Both the position numbers and the translations under genes were made by a program. From Micromonosporaceae bacterium (GTDB lineage Bacteria > Actinomycetota > Actinomycetes > Mycobacteriales > Micromonosporaceae), in contig WHTQ01000042.1 of NCBI GenBank assembly GCA_009377645.1, forward strand, positions 1 to 35,253: a stretch of 35,253 nucleotides of DNA. Reading direction: 5' to 3'. Position 1 is the first letter of the stretch. Each line of letters begins with the position of its first letter. The notes beneath the pieces were generated by a model. The model was not told the DNA's origin. It saw only the letters and a list, made by a program, of their open reading frames with translations, and searched no databases. Shown in pieces: positions 1-8,658 of this stretch.

Positions 1-2073
1 CAGCTGCAGGTGCGAGCGGCGCCCCGACTGGGCGGCCCCGAGCACGTCGCCCTCCCGGCGCTGCTCCAGATCCAGCTCGGCCAGCCGGAAACCGTCCAGC
101 GTAGACGCCACCGCGGCCAGCCGCTCCCGGGCCTCGGCGTCGGCGGGCACCTCGGTCACCAGCAGGCACAGCCCGGGCGCAGTCCCCCGGCCGACCCGGC
201 CGCGCAGCTGGTGCAGCTGCGAGACCCCGAACCGGTCCGCGTCCAGCACCACCATCATGGTGGCGTTCGGCACGTCCAACCCGACCTCCACCACTGTGGT
301 CGCCACCACCACGTCCAGCGAGCCGGCCGCGAACGCCCGCATCACCGCGTCCTTCTCGTCGGACGGCAGCCGCCCGTGCAGCACCCCGACCCGCAGCCCG
401 TCCAGCGGCCCGGCCGACAGCGACTCGGCCACGTCCAGCACCGCCAGCGGCGGCCGGCGGCCGTCGTCGCCACCGGCGCCGGCACCGGCCGACTCCTCGT
501 CCCCGATCTCCCCGAAGTCCCCGATCCGCGGGCACACCACGTACACCTGGTGCCCGCCCGCCACCTCCTCGCGTACCCGCTGCCACGCGCGCGCCAGCAA
601 CGCCGGCTGCTCGGCGGCGGCCACCACGTGGGTGGCGATCGGCGAACGGCCGCGCGGCAGCTCCCGCAACGTGGACACCGTCAGGTCGCCGTAGACGGTC
701 ATCGCGACGGTACGCGGGATCGGGGTGGCGGTCATCACCAGCACGTGCGGCGGCTGCCCAGCCTTGGCCCGCAGCGCGTCCCGCTGCTCCACCCCGAACC
801 GGTGCTGCTCGTCCACGATCACCAGCCCGAGATCGTGGAACTCCACCCCCTCGTACAGCAGCGCGTGGGTGCCCACCACGATCCCGGCCTCCCCGGACGC
901 CACCTGCGCCAGCACCCGCCGCCGGGCCGCCGCCGGCAGCGACCCGGTCAGCAGCGCCAGCTGGGTGCCGTCCGGGTCGCCGCCCAGCTCCCCGGCCCGG
1001 CCCATCGGCCCGAGCAGCTCGGTCACGCTGCGGAGGTGCTGGCCGGCCAGCACCTCGGTCGGTGCCAGCAGCGCCGCCTGGCCGCCCGCGTCCACCACCT
1101 GCAGGGCCGCCCGCACCGCGCAGACCGTCTTGCCCGAGCCGACCTCGCCCTGCAGCAGCCGGTGCATCGGGTGCGGCCGGTCCAGGTCCGCCGCCAGCTG
1201 CTCACCCACCTCCCGCTGCCCGGCGGTGAGCCGGTACGGGAGGGCGGCGTCGAACGCGTCCACCAGCCCGCCGTCCCGGGGTGGTCGCGGGATCGCCGGC
1301 CACGCCTCCGCCTGCTTGCGCCGCTGCACCAGCGTGAGCTGGACCGCGAACGCCTCGTCCCAGGTCAGCCGGCGCCGGGCCGGGGCGAGCACCTCCCAGG
1401 ACGCCGGCCGGTGGATGCCGTGCAGGGCGGCGGCCAGCCCGGTCAGCCGGTGGTCGGTGCGGATCCGGTCCGGCAGGGGGTCCGGCGGCAGCCGTACCGC
1501 GTCCAGCGCCGCCCGGACCGCCTTGGTCAGCTCCCAGCTGGTGACGTCCTTGGTGGCCGGGTAGATCGGGATCAGCTCGGAGGCGAAGTCCTCCGCCACG
1601 TCCTCGGCCACGTCGTCGGCCGGCTCGTCCAGCAGCTCGTACTTCGGGTGGGCCAGCTGCCGGACCGCCGACGCCGCCCCGCCCCGGCCGGACCGGTAGT
1701 CGCTGACTTTGCCGGCGAACAGCCCCCACCGGCCCGGCCGGAGCTGCTTCTCCAGCCAGCCCAGCGGCCGCTTGCCGAAGAACACCAGGGTAAGCGTGCC
1801 GCCGGAGTCGTCGCTGACCACCGCCTCCAGCACGAACCCGGACCGGTGCCGCATCGGCCGGGCCTTCGCGCTCAGCACCCGGGCCTGCACGGTCACCTGC
1901 TCGTCCACCTCCAGCGACCCGATGTCGGTGTAGCTGCCCCGCTGCTCGTACCGGCGCGGGAAGTGGAACAGCAGGTCCCGGACCGTGTGCAGGTCCAGCT
2001 CGGTGGCGAGCTTGCGGTGCCCCTTGCCGACCACCCGCTGCAGCGGGGTGTCCAGCTCCACGGCGGCGGTCAC
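1..2073 (-). CDS. recG: ATP-dependent DNA helicase RecG (3' end outside window)
   Basis: RecG is a superfamily 2 double-strand DNA translocase that remodels stalled forks and branch-migrates Holliday junctions. 691 codons are visible and the frame runs off the left edge; actinobacterial RecG is about 730 residues, so only a few dozen C-terminal residues should be missing. Seen in order: an N-terminal wedge/OB region ([19 protein letters not shown]), Walker A GEVGSGKT with the lysine at residue 315, DExH box VDEQHRFG, the TATPIPRT motif, and helicase motifs VGLDVPNA and QLRGRVGRG. The GTG at 2073 is preceded by AGGAAAGCGG and lies 35 nt after the stop of the DAK2 gene, so the two are probably one transcript, the usual DAK2-recG pairing of Gram-positives. 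Identity is firm; the true C-terminus cannot be seen. Confidence 0.97.
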   Translation of the reverse strand, partial: MTAAVELDTPLQRVVGKGHRKLATELDLHTVRDLLFHFPRRYEQRGSYTDIGSLEVDEQVTVQARVLSAKARPMRHRSGFVLEAVVSDDSGGTLTLVFFGKRPLGWLEKQLRPGRWGLFAGKVSDYRSGRGGAASAVRQLAHPKYELLDEPADDVAEDVAEDFASELIPIYPATKDVTSWELTKAVRAALDAVRLPPDPLPDRIRTDHRLTGLAAALHGIHRPASWEVLAPARRRLTWDEAFAVQLTLVQRRKQAEAWPAIPRPPRDGGLVDAFDAALPYRLTAGQREVGEQLAADLDRPHPMHRLLQGEVGSGKTVCAVRAALQVVDAGGQAALLAPTEVLAGQHLRSVTELLGPMGRAGELGGDPDGTQLALLTGSLPAAARRRVLAQVASGEAGIVVGTHALLYEGVEFHDLGLVIVDEQHRFGVEQRDALRAKAGQPPHVLVMTATPIPRTVAMTVYGDLTVSTLRELPRGRSPIATHVVAAAEQPALLARAWQRVREEVAGGHQVYVVCPRIGDFGEIGDEESAGAGAGGDDGRRPPLAVLDVAESLSAGPLDGLRVGVLHGRLPSDEKDAVMRAFAAGSLDVVVATTVVEVGLDVPNATMMVVLDADRFGVSQLHQLRGRVGRGTAPGLCLLVTEVPADAEARERLAAVASTLDGFRLAELDLEQRREGDVLGAAQSGRRSHLQL

Positions 2074-2108
2074 TCCGCTTTCCTGCGGGGCACTTGACCG
2101 CGGCCCGC

Positions 2109-3755
2109 TCATTCGATGCCCACCAGCAGCTCGTAGTGGGGCTGCCCGCCGTAGTAGAGCTGCACCTCCACGAACGGCCAGGTGGCGGCGAGGTGGGCGG
2201 TGAGCGCCGGCCCGAGCCGGTCCGGGGCGTCCGCGCCGACCAGCAGGCTGACCAGCTCGCCGCCGCCGCCGAGCAGCCGGTCCAGCAGCTGCCGGGACAG
2301 GACGGTCAGGTCGTCCCCGATCAGGTGCACCTCCCCCTCCACCAGCCCGAGCACGTCCCCGGCCCGGCACCGCCCGGCCACCGTGAGCGCGTCCCGGGCG
2401 GCCCGGCACACCTCCGCGTGCCGGCATGCCCCGGCGGCCTCGGCCATCGCGATCACGTCGTCGTCGAACCGGCGCTGCGGGTCGCGTACCGCCAGCGCGG
2501 CCAGCGCCTGCACCGGGGAGCGGGTCGGCACCACCGCGACCCGGACGTCCGCGGTCGCGGCCTCGTCCGCGGCGGCGGCGGTCACCGACTGGGTGTCCGG
2601 GTCGTTCGGGAGCACCACCACCTGCCCGGCCCGGGTGGCCCGGATCGCCGCGAGCACCTCGGCGGTCGACGGCCGATCGCCCACCACCACCGCCCCTTCC
2701 CGGCCGAACAGGTCGAGCAGGCCGGCCCCGCTGGCGACCACCACCGCCCCCCGACCGGAGGCGGGCACCGTAGTCTCCTCGAACCGGGTGACCGAGATCT
2801 GGTACGGGCGGCCGGCGACCACCCCGGCCTCGATCGCGGCGCCGACGTCGTCGACGTGCACGTGCACGTGCCAGGTGCCGTCGCCGGTGCCGACCACCAC
2901 CAGCGAGTCGCCCAGCCCGCCCAGCACGGTGCGCATCCGGGCCACCGCCGCGTCCTCGGCGGCGAGCAGGAACTGCACCTCGTACGCGTACGTGTACGTG
3001 TACGTGTGCCCGTACCCGGCGGGTCCGGGCTGGTGCAGCACGGCTGCCGGGGGGTGGCTGTGCGGCGGGATCGGCGGCCGCGACCCCGCCGGCCCCGCCG
3101 CCGGCTCCGGCGCGGGCCGGGCCGGGGGGGTGCCGGCGACCACTTCGACCAGCGCGTCCAGCAGCACCACCAGGCCGCGGCCGCCGGCGTCGACCACCCC
3201 GGCGGCGGCGAGCACCGGCAGCTGCTGCGGGGTACGCGCCAGGGCGGTGGCGGCGGCACCGGCGGCGGCCCGCGCGACCGTGGCCAGCTGGTCGGAGTCG
3301 CAGCCGGCCGCGGCCCGGGCGGCGGCGCTGGCGACCGACAGGATGGTCCCCTCCACCGGCTCGGCCACCGCGGCGTAGCTGGCCTTGGCCGCTTCGCCGA
3401 GCGCGTCGGCGAGATCCCGCCCGCGGACGGTGCCCGGCCCGGTGGCCAGCGAGTCGGCCAGCCCGCGCAGCAGCTGCGCCACGATCACGCCGGAGTTGCC
3501 GCGCGCCCCCAGCAACGCCCCGCGGGCCATCCCGCGCAGCGCCTGCCCGGCCTGGTCCGGGAGCGGGTCGGAGGCCTGCAGCGCCTGCTCGGCGGCGGTG
3601 AGCGTGAGCACCAGGTTGGTGCCGGTGTCGCCGTCCGGCACCGGGTAGACGTTGAGCTGGTTGATCTCGTGCTCGCACTGGAGCAGCCCGGCCAGGCCGG
3701 CCGCGCACCAGCGGCGCACCGCCCCGCCGTCGAGACTGTCCCGCACGTCCAGCAC
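2109..3755 (-). CDS. DAK2-domain (FakA/YloV-like) protein
   Basis: 548 residues. The N-terminal DhaL/DAK2 domain carries the metal/nucleotide-binding run [13 protein letters not shown] near residue 40. A FakA-type middle and C-terminal part follow ([20 protein letters not shown] near residue 290, and VLPNDPDTQ). In Firmicutes this family is the ATP-binding subunit of fatty acid kinase, phosphorylating fatty acids held by a DegV-like FakB; no FakB partner is visible here, so the substrate is inferred only. An in-frame GTG exists much further upstream, but it would overlap rpmB antisense. I chose GTG 3755, which begins the conserved [10 protein letters not shown] and sits 7 nt after a -10 TAGACT, consistent with a leaderless mRNA. 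A run of Thr-Tyr pairs (TYTYTYAYE) encoded by a hexanucleotide repeat precedes the EVQFLL strand. Confidence 0.9.
   Translation of the reverse strand: MLDVRDSLDGGAVRRWCAAGLAGLLQCEHEINQLNVYPVPDGDTGTNLVLTLTAAEQALQASDPLPDQAGQALRGMARGALLGARGNSGVIVAQLLRGLADSLATGPGTVRGRDLADALGEAAKASYAAVAEPVEGTILSVASAAARAAAGCDSDQLATVARAAAGAAATALARTPQQLPVLAAAGVVDAGGRGLVVLLDALVEVVAGTPPARPAPEPAAGPAGSRPPIPPHSHPPAAVLHQPGPAGYGHTYTYTYAYEVQFLLAAEDAAVARMRTVLGGLGDSLVVVGTGDGTWHVHVHVDDVGAAIEAGVVAGRPYQISVTRFEETTVPASGRGAVVVASGAGLLDLFGREGAVVVGDRPSTAEVLAAIRATRAGQVVVLPNDPDTQSVTAAAADEAATADVRVAVVPTRSPVQALAALAVRDPQRRFDDDVIAMAEAAGACRHAEVCRAARDALTVAGRCRAGDVLGLVEGEVHLIGDDLTVLSRQLLDRLLGGGGELVSLLVGADAPDRLGPALTAHLAATWPFVEVQLYYGGQPHYELLVGIE
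2982..3005. repeat. GTACGY hexanucleotide tandem repeat inside the DAK2 gene
   Basis: Four adjacent GTACGC/GTACGT units. On the coding (minus) strand they read as alternating Thr and Tyr codons. Six-base units keep the frame when copy number changes. Confidence 0.85.
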
Positions 3756-3762
3756 GGCGGGA

Positions 3763-3829
3763 AGTCTAGTGGCGCCGGCCAGCCGGTGCGCGGGCCGGCT
3801 GGTGGGGCGGCGCGGCGGTCGGGTAGCAT
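3763..3829. promoter_or_regulatory. Divergent promoters for the DAK2 gene and rpmB
   Basis: On the minus strand TAGACT (3768-3763) lies 7 nt before the DAK2 GTG. On the plus strand TAGCAT (3824-3829) lies about 53 nt before rpmB. Both fit the TANNNT -10 rule of actinobacterial housekeeping sigma factors; no clear -35 boxes are seen. Confidence 0.5.
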
Positions 3830-3881
3830 GTGCGCCGTTGCCCGCCGCCGGTGGGTGCGCCCGACCTACCAGGAGAGTCCC

Positions 3882-4073
3882 GTGTCCCGCGTGTGCGACA
3901 TCTGCGGCAAGAAGCCGGGCTTCGGCAACAACGTGTCCCACTCGCACCGGCGGACCCGGCGCCGCTGGATCCCGAACATCCAGAGCGTCCGGACCCCGGC
4001 CGGCGGCGGCACCACCCGCCGGCTGCGCGTGTGCACCTCCTGCATCAAGGCCGGCAAGGTCGCCCGCGCCTGA
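3882..4073 (+). CDS. rpmB: 50S ribosomal protein L28 (zinc-binding form)
   Basis: L28 is a small basic protein of the large ribosomal subunit. The 63-residue product starts [16 protein letters not shown] and carries two CxxC pairs at residues 5/8 and 51/54, the hallmark of the zinc-containing (C+) form, and the basic block SHRRTRRRW. The GTG start follows a strong AGGAGAG by 5 nt. Length is normal. It is divergent from the DAK2-recG operon, a common arrangement for rpmB. Many actinomycetes carry a second zinc-free L28 made under Zur control during zinc starvation; this copy is the zinc-using one. Confidence 0.97.
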   Translation: MSRVCDICGKKPGFGNNVSHSHRRTRRRWIPNIQSVRTPAGGGTTRRLRVCTSCIKAGKVARA

Positions 4074-4095
4074 GCGATGACCCGCCGGTGAGCGG

Positions 4096-4569
4096 CTACA
4101 GGTCGCGGCCCAGCGAGATCACGTCCGGCTCGTCCCGGTAGAACCCGAAGTGCTCGATCGGCTGGTAGCCGCGTGCGGTGTACAGCCGGATCGCCTCCGG
4201 CTGCCGGGAGCCGCACTCCAGGATCATCCGGGTCCGCCCGCTGCCCCGGGCCGAGTCCTCCAGCGCCGCCAGCACCCGCCGGGCCACCCCGCGTCCCCGG
4301 GCGGCCGGGGCGGTGTACATCCGCTTCAGCTCGGCCACCGCCCCACCGTCGCCGTGGCTGCGCCAGCCACCGCACCCCACGGCGTCGCCGGACAGGTACG
4401 CGACCAGGAACGCCCCGGCGGGTGGCTCGAAGTCGGCCGGGCTGACCGGTGTCTCGTCGCCGTCCCCGCCGTACCGCTCGCCCAGCTCGGCCAGCGCGGC
4501 CGCGACCAGCGCCTGCGCCACCATCGCGTCGTACCGCACCCGCCGGACCTGGAGCCCGTCCCCGTTCAC
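4096..4569 (-). CDS. GNAT family N-acetyltransferase
   Basis: 157 residues, the normal size for a single-domain GNAT. The acetyl-CoA pyrophosphate loop is visible as TAPAARGRGVARRVL near residue 88, preceded by the beta4 strand ELKRMY and followed by LYTARGYQPIEHFGFYRDEP, the usual C-terminal half. The acceptor substrate cannot be predicted. Start GTG 4569 lies 6 nt after a -10 TAACCT (4581-4576), so the mRNA is probably leaderless. It converges on rpmB, with 22 nt between the two stop codons. Confidence 0.88.
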   Translation of the reverse strand: MNGDGLQVRRVRYDAMVAQALVAAALAELGERYGGDGDETPVSPADFEPPAGAFLVAYLSGDAVGCGGWRSHGDGGAVAELKRMYTAPAARGRGVARRVLAALEDSARGSGRTRMILECGSRQPEAIRLYTARGYQPIEHFGFYRDEPDVISLGRDL

Positions 4570-4640
4570 ACTGAGAGGTTACGGGGTACGAGGTCACCGG
4601 GTCCGCGAGCCCGCCGGGCCCAAGGGCGCGTCGTACCGAG

Positions 4641-5585
4641 TCAGGTTCCCCGCAGGTGGTCCCAGCCCGGCGGGCCGAGGTGCGGCTTCCCGTCGACCGT
4701 GACGCCGCTGCCTTCCCGGACCTCCCCGACCACCTGCCAGTGCTCCGGCAGCAGAGTCCCGTCCGGGAAGGTCGCGACCAGCGGGTGGTCGTCCCCGCCG
4801 GCGAGGATCCAGTCGTACGGGTCGACCCCGAGCGCCTCGGCCGCGTTGCGCAGCGGGCCCGGCATCGGGAACGCGTCCCGCCGCAGGTCCACCGCCACCC
4901 GGCTGGCGGTGGCCAGGTGCCCGACGTCGGCCACCAGCCCGTCCGACACGTCGATCATGGCGGTGGCGCCGAGCACCGCCGCCTCCGGACCGGCGGCGTA
5001 CGGCACCTGCGGCCGGCGGTACGCGTCGACCAGCAGCTTCGGGGACCGGAAACCGCGGGACAGGACCGTCAGCCCGGCCGCCGCGTGCCCGACCCGGCCG
5101 GCCATCGCGACCGTGTCGCCCGGCCGGGCGCCGGCCCGGGTCACCGGCGCGGCACCGGCCAGGTCGCCGAGCGCGGTGACCACGACGGTGAGAGTCGGGC
5201 TGGCCGACACGTCACCCCCGACCACCCGTACGCCGACCAGCGCCGCCTCCGCCGCCAGCCCGTCGGCCAGCCCGTCCACCCACGCCACCGGCAGGTCGGG
5301 CGGGGTGCACAGGGCGACCAGCAGGGCCGTCGGCGCGGCGCCCATCGCCGCCACGTCGGCCAGGTTCGCCGCCGCCGCCCGGTGCCCGACGTCGACTGGC
5401 CCGGTCCAGTCCTGCCGGAAGTGCCGGCCGGCCACGAGTGCGTCGGTGGTGGCGACCACCCGGCCGTCCGGTGCGACGACCACGGCCGCGTCGTCCCCCG
5501 GGCCGAACGGCGCCGCCGGTCCCGCCCCGAGCCGGGCGGTGATCCGGGCGATCAACCCGAACTCGCCGGTCTGTGTCACGCTCAT
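4641..5585 (-). CDS. thiL: Thiamine-monophosphate kinase
   Basis: ThiL phosphorylates thiamine monophosphate with ATP to the cofactor thiamine diphosphate. 314 residues, normal length, PurM-like fold. Motifs seen: GEFGLIARI at the N-terminus, FGPGDDAAVV (Mg-ATP binding) near residue 28, TTDALVAGRHF, NLADVAAMGA, GGDVSAS, DVSDGL and the C-terminal GGDDHPL (GGDD/EY motif). Start ATG 5585 was chosen over longer in-frame extensions because of the GGAGAG 7 nt upstream and the conserved beginning. It is divergent from the Lrp/AsnC-domain gene, a conserved neighbour. Confidence 0.96.
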   Translation of the reverse strand: MSVTQTGEFGLIARITARLGAGPAAPFGPGDDAAVVVAPDGRVVATTDALVAGRHFRQDWTGPVDVGHRAAAANLADVAAMGAAPTALLVALCTPPDLPVAWVDGLADGLAAEAALVGVRVVGGDVSASPTLTVVVTALGDLAGAAPVTRAGARPGDTVAMAGRVGHAAAGLTVLSRGFRSPKLLVDAYRRPQVPYAAGPEAAVLGATAMIDVSDGLVADVGHLATASRVAVDLRRDAFPMPGPLRNAAEALGVDPYDWILAGGDDHPLVATFPDGTLLPEHWQVVGEVREGSGVTVDGKPHLGPPGWDHLRGT

Positions 5586-5679
5586 GTTCTCTCCAGCCTT
5601 CCGATCCCCCCGCCTGATCATCCCCCGTACGGTAGTTTCACGGGCGAGCCGCGACCTGCGGCGGGAAGGACGGCGTGTC

Positions 5680-5913
5680 GTGGTCCAGGCGTACATCCTC
5701 ATCCAGACCGAGGTCGGAAAGGCGCGCGACGTGGCTACCGCCATCTCGCAGATCGCCGGGGTGGCCCGGGTGGATGCGGTCACCGGCCCGTACGATGTGA
5801 TCGTGCTCAGCGAAGCGCGCAACGTCGACGAACTCGGCAAAATGATCGTCAGCCAGGTGCAGCTGGTGTCCGGGATCACTCGTACGCTGACCTGCTCGGT
5901 GGTGCACCTCTAG
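5680..5913 (+). CDS. Stand-alone Lrp/AsnC ligand-binding (RAM) domain protein
   Basis: 77 residues beginning VVQAYILIQTEVGKA, with the RAM-domain motif VTGPYDVIV in the middle. It corresponds to the C-terminal effector-binding and oligomerisation half of Lrp/AsnC regulators and has no DNA-binding HTH. Such single-domain proteins form decamer-like rings and may sense amino acids; the partner is unknown. The GTG at 5680 has GGAAGGA about 9 nt upstream. Upstream TAGTTT near 5632 is a possible -10. It sits between thiL and a DUF3515 gene, as in many actinobacteria. Confidence 0.92.
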   Translation: MVQAYILIQTEVGKARDVATAISQIAGVARVDAVTGPYDVIVLSEARNVDELGKMIVSQVQLVSGITRTLTCSVVHL

Positions 5914-5916
5914 TCG

Positions 5917-5984
5917 TGAGCGCTGGAGCGAACCGATGGCTCTGAGCGCTGGAGCGAAGCTGGTGACTCTGAGCGCTGGAGCGA
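5917..5984 (+). repeat. Three spaced copies of TGAGCGCTGGAGCGA just after a stop codon
   Basis: Identical 15-bp copies at 5917-5931, 5943-5957 and 5970-5984, with starts 26 and 27 nt apart. They fill nearly the whole gap between the RAM-domain gene and the DUF3515 gene. The reading frame of the downstream gene stays open across all copies (ERW-S repeats) but has no start codon there. Confidence 0.9.
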
Positions 5985-5988
5985 CTCC

Positions 5989-6573
5989 GTGGCTCTGACG
6001 GACCCGGTTGCCCGGTCGGCGGCACGGCTGGCGGTGCTGGTGGCGGTGCCGGTGGCGGTGCTCGCCGGAATCGGCGTGTTCGCGATCCTGCAGACCGTCT
6101 CCAGTGACCCGCCGGCTCCGACCCCGACTGCTCCCACCACCACCGCCGCCGCCCCGGCCGCCACCGGCGCGGTCGAGATGGCCGCGCCGGAGCTGACCGA
6201 GCGGGCCACGATCGTCTGCCGGGCACTGCTGTCACAGCTGCCGGACGAGCTGGACGGGCTGGCGCAGCGACCGGTCACCGCCGGGCCGGAGCAGAACGCC
6301 GCCTTCGGGGACCCGCCGGTCACGGTCTCCTGCGGCGGCCAGCCGGCCGAGGTCCCGCCGACCGGCTTCCTGCCCACCCTGTCCGGCGTGTGCTGGTACT
6401 GGGTGGAGGAGCCGGACGCGACGGTCTGGACCACCGTGGACCGGGAGGTGCCGGTCCGGGTGATCGTGCCCGGGGGTTCCGACGGGTCCGCCCAGCGAGT
6501 CGTCCCGCTCTCGGAGACGATCCTGGAGACCGTCCGCTCGGCCGAGGAGATCCCGACCGGCTGCCGCCGCTGA
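5989..6573 (+). CDS. DUF3515 family membrane-anchored protein
   Basis: 194 residues. One N-terminal membrane segment (about 13-34, LAVLVAVPVAVLAGIGVFAI) is followed by a Pro/Thr/Ala-rich linker and an extracytoplasmic domain with four cysteines at 77, 115, 135 and 192, suggesting two disulfides. There is no lipobox, so it looks anchored by an uncleaved signal rather than a lipoprotein. The VSCGGQP, FLPTL-GVCWYW and IPTGCR motifs are typical of the family, which has no known function. It always sits beside ddl and thiL in actinobacteria. Start GTG 5989 has no Shine-Dalgarno; translation may be coupled across the repeats upstream. Confidence 0.88.
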   Translation: MALTDPVARSAARLAVLVAVPVAVLAGIGVFAILQTVSSDPPAPTPTAPTTTAAAPAATGAVEMAAPELTERATIVCRALLSQLPDELDGLAQRPVTAGPEQNAAFGDPPVTVSCGGQPAEVPPTGFLPTLSGVCWYWVEEPDATVWTTVDREVPVRVIVPGGSDGSAQRVVPLSETILETVRSAEEIPTGCRR

Positions 6574-6582
6574 GCCGAGAGC

Positions 6583-7674
6583 TCAGCGGGCGCCGCGGCG
6601 CAGGGCGGTGCGGACCAGCCGGGCCACCAGCTTCGGGTAGGGCAGGCCGGTCTCGCCCCACATCCGCGGGAACATGCTGGTCGCCGTAAACCCCGGCATC
6701 GTGTTGATCTCGTTCAGGTAGACGTCCAGCTCCGGGGTGACGAAGAAGTCGACCCGGGCCAGGCCGGCGCAGTCCAGCGCCGTGAACGTGGCGGTCGCGT
6801 ACCGCTGGATCGTGGCCGTCACGTGGTCCGGCAGCTGGGCCGGGATGTCGAACTCGCACGAGTCGTCCAGGTACTTCGCCTCGAAGTCGTAGAACTCGTG
6901 CCCGGACACGACCCGGATCTCGGCCAGCCGGCTCGCCTCGGGCGGCCCACCGTACTCCCCCTCCAGCACCCCGCACTCGATCTCGCGGCCGACGATCGCC
7001 GCCTCGACCAGCACCTTCGGGTCGACCTCCCGGGCGGTGGCGAGCGCCGCCGGCAGCTCCGCCCAGTCGGTGACCTTGGTGATCCCGTACGAGGAGCCGG
7101 CGCGCGCCGGCTTGACGAACACCGGCAGCCCGAGCCGGCGCTGGTCGTCTGCTGACAGCTCGTCGCCGGGCCGCAGCACCGCGTACCCGCCAGTCGGGAT
7201 GCCGGCCGCGGTGGCGAGCTTCCTGGTGAACTCCTTGTCCATCGCGGCGGCGGAGGCGAACACACCCGCCCCCACGTACGGGATGCCGGCCATCTCCAGC
7301 AGCCCCTGGATCGTGCCGTCCTCACCGTAGGTGCCGTGCAGCACCGGGAACACCACGTCCACGTCCCCGAGTGCCCGCATCCCGTCGGCCGGGTCGAGCA
7401 CCATCAGCCCGTGCCCGGTCGGGTCGGCCGGCAGCAGCACCGAGCTGCCCGAGGCGTTGGTGATCTCCGGCAGCTGGCGGCCGCGGATCGCGAGCTGGCT
7501 GCGGTCCCCGCTGGTAAGCACCCACCGGCCGGCCCGGGTGATGCCGACCGGCAGCACCTCGAACTCGTCCGGGTCGAGCGCGCCCAGCACACTGCCGGCG
7601 CTGACACAGGAGACCGCGTGCTCGGTGCTCCGGCCGCCGAACACGACCGCCAACCGGATCTTCCGTTGACTCAC
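6583..7674 (-). CDS. ddl: D-alanine--D-alanine ligase
   Basis: Ddl joins two D-alanines with ATP for peptidoglycan precursor synthesis in the cytoplasm. 363 residues, normal length, ATP-grasp fold. Motifs: [15 protein letters not shown] at the N-terminus, [25 protein letters not shown] (signature 1) near residue 115, [22 protein letters not shown] (ATP-binding loop), and [22 protein letters not shown] (signature 2). Start GTG 7674 gives [14 protein letters not shown] and lies 7 nt after TAGGGT (7687-7682), a leaderless arrangement; the frame stays open upstream but lacks family similarity. It converges on DUF3515 with a 9-nt gap. Confidence 0.97.
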   Translation of the reverse strand: MSQRKIRLAVVFGGRSTEHAVSCVSAGSVLGALDPDEFEVLPVGITRAGRWVLTSGDRSQLAIRGRQLPEITNASGSSVLLPADPTGHGLMVLDPADGMRALGDVDVVFPVLHGTYGEDGTIQGLLEMAGIPYVGAGVFASAAAMDKEFTRKLATAAGIPTGGYAVLRPGDELSADDQRRLGLPVFVKPARAGSSYGITKVTDWAELPAALATAREVDPKVLVEAAIVGREIECGVLEGEYGGPPEASRLAEIRVVSGHEFYDFEAKYLDDSCEFDIPAQLPDHVTATIQRYATATFTALDCAGLARVDFFVTPELDVYLNEINTMPGFTATSMFPRMWGETGLPYPKLVARLVRTALRRGAR

Positions 7675-7734
7675 CCGGCCGACCCTACCCTTGGTACGCG
7701 GGGCGGAGGGGCATCCGCGCAGAGGAGGTACGCG

Positions 7735-8232
7735 GTGGCGCAGGTGCACGTGATCGACTGGCCGGGACCGGGGCGGCTGGCCACCATGGCGCACCCGCCC
7801 GGCGGGCGCGAGCTGCCGGCGGCGATGGCCAGGCTGTCCGGGGCCGGCGCGCGGGTGCTGGTCTCGGCGCTGTGCGACGACGAGGTCGCCGAGCTGGCGC
7901 TGACCGGCGCGCCGGCGGCGGCCGCGGCGGCCGGGCTGGAGCTGATCCGGTTTCCGATCGTGGACCGCGGGGTCCCGGAGCCGGGACGCTGGCGAGCGGT
8001 GGACCGGCTGGTCGACCGGCTGGTCGCCGAGCTGCGGGCGGACCGGTTCGTGGTGACCCATTGCTGGGCCGGGATCGGCCGCTCCTCGCTGCTGGCCGGC
8101 GCCACCCTGGTGCGGCTCGGGGTCCCACCCGACCAGGCGTGGCAGCTGATCCGATCCGCCCGTGGCCTGCCGGTTCCCGACAACCGGGACCAGGAGGCGT
8201 GGCTGCACCGGTTCGCCGCCGGCACCGCCTGA
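7735..8232 (+). CDS. Small protein-tyrosine/dual-specificity phosphatase-like protein
   Basis: 165 residues. The CX5R phosphatase signature is seen as [10 protein letters not shown] with the nucleophile Cys110 and Arg116; an upstream Asp in IVDRGVP is a candidate general acid. A helix rich in R-S-A-R-G-L-P-V-P and [12 protein letters not shown] closes the domain, as in the bacterial family close to cyclin-dependent-kinase-inhibitor-3-type phosphatases. The substrate is unknown. Start GTG 7735 has AGGAGG 7 nt upstream. It is divergent from ddl with a shared short promoter region (TACCCT near 7685). Confidence 0.85.
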   Translation: MAQVHVIDWPGPGRLATMAHPPGGRELPAAMARLSGAGARVLVSALCDDEVAELALTGAPAAAAAAGLELIRFPIVDRGVPEPGRWRAVDRLVDRLVAELRADRFVVTHCWAGIGRSSLLAGATLVRLGVPPDQAWQLIRSARGLPVPDNRDQEAWLHRFAAGTA

Positions 8233-8428
8233 CCGACCCCCGTGCGCACCTCCCGCGGCGGTGGCCGGCTGGCGTCCGGGGCCGGCCGCCGGCTACACTG
8301 CGGGCGGTGCGGCGATCAGCCGCGCCGACTCCTCAAGCCCGGCGGCTCCGGCCGCGGACTTTCGCCGTGCCCGCCGGTCACGGCGAGGCGTGCCCGCTGG
8401 GCACCGAGAGCAACGGGAGGTGACCACC

Positions 8429-8512
8429 GTGGCCGACGGTGACAGTAGTCGCCGGCATCGGGCCGGCGACCGCGGTGGTGCTCCCCCGCGTCTCACCCGC
8501 CCGATGCGCTAG
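8429..8512 (+). CDS. 27-residue upstream ORF (candidate leader peptide) of mgtE
   Basis: GTG start, 27 codons, TAG stop. GGGAGGTGA (8415-8423) is an excellent ribosome-binding site at ideal spacing. The product reads MADGDSSRRHRAGDRGGAPP then RLTRPMR: Asp and Arg rich, with a Pro-Pro pair and a basic end. The RBS and start codon are the 5' arm of a stem whose 3' arm (8473-8485) lies inside the ORF. Leader ORFs control Mg2+ transporters in enterobacteria (mgtL, mgtP, corL), where acidic or Pro-rich nascent chains destabilise ribosomes at low Mg2+; that this ORF acts likewise is inference. It could also be fortuitous. Confidence 0.45.
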   Translation: MADGDSSRRHRAGDRGGAPPRLTRPMR

Positions 8513-8658
8513 CCACTTCATCGGGATATCCGCATCCAGTCCGGCGAACCGCCGGACCCGGTGGTGTGTGCGCGCCCCGGTTCGGGCCGCTGCCGACCGA
8601 CCTTCGCGTGGGTGGGCGGTGCGCGCCCGCGGCCGGTGGCGGCACAGCGAAGGGGGAG
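8481..8658 (+). promoter_or_regulatory. CTCCCCC segment complementary to the mgtE ribosome-binding site
   Basis: CTCCCCC at 8481-8487 is perfectly complementary to GGGGGAG at 8652-8658, the Shine-Dalgarno of mgtE. Its first five bases are also the 3' arm that pairs with GGGAG (8415-8419), the Shine-Dalgarno of the small upstream ORF. One segment can therefore mask one site or the other, but not both. Confidence 0.45.

Noticed and set aside
10-2097. Long plus-strand open frame across recG
   Set aside because: It is antisense to a clear RecG and has no family similarity; high GC leaves spurious open frames.
3756-3947. 64-residue N-terminal extension of the DAK2 protein
   Set aside because: It would overlap rpmB antisense, is low-complexity, and the -10 box 7 nt before GTG 3755 fixes the shorter start.
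5917-5984. Three regularly spaced repeats resembling a mini-CRISPR
   Set aside because: Repeats are only 15 bp, spacers 11-12 bp, and no cas genes are present.
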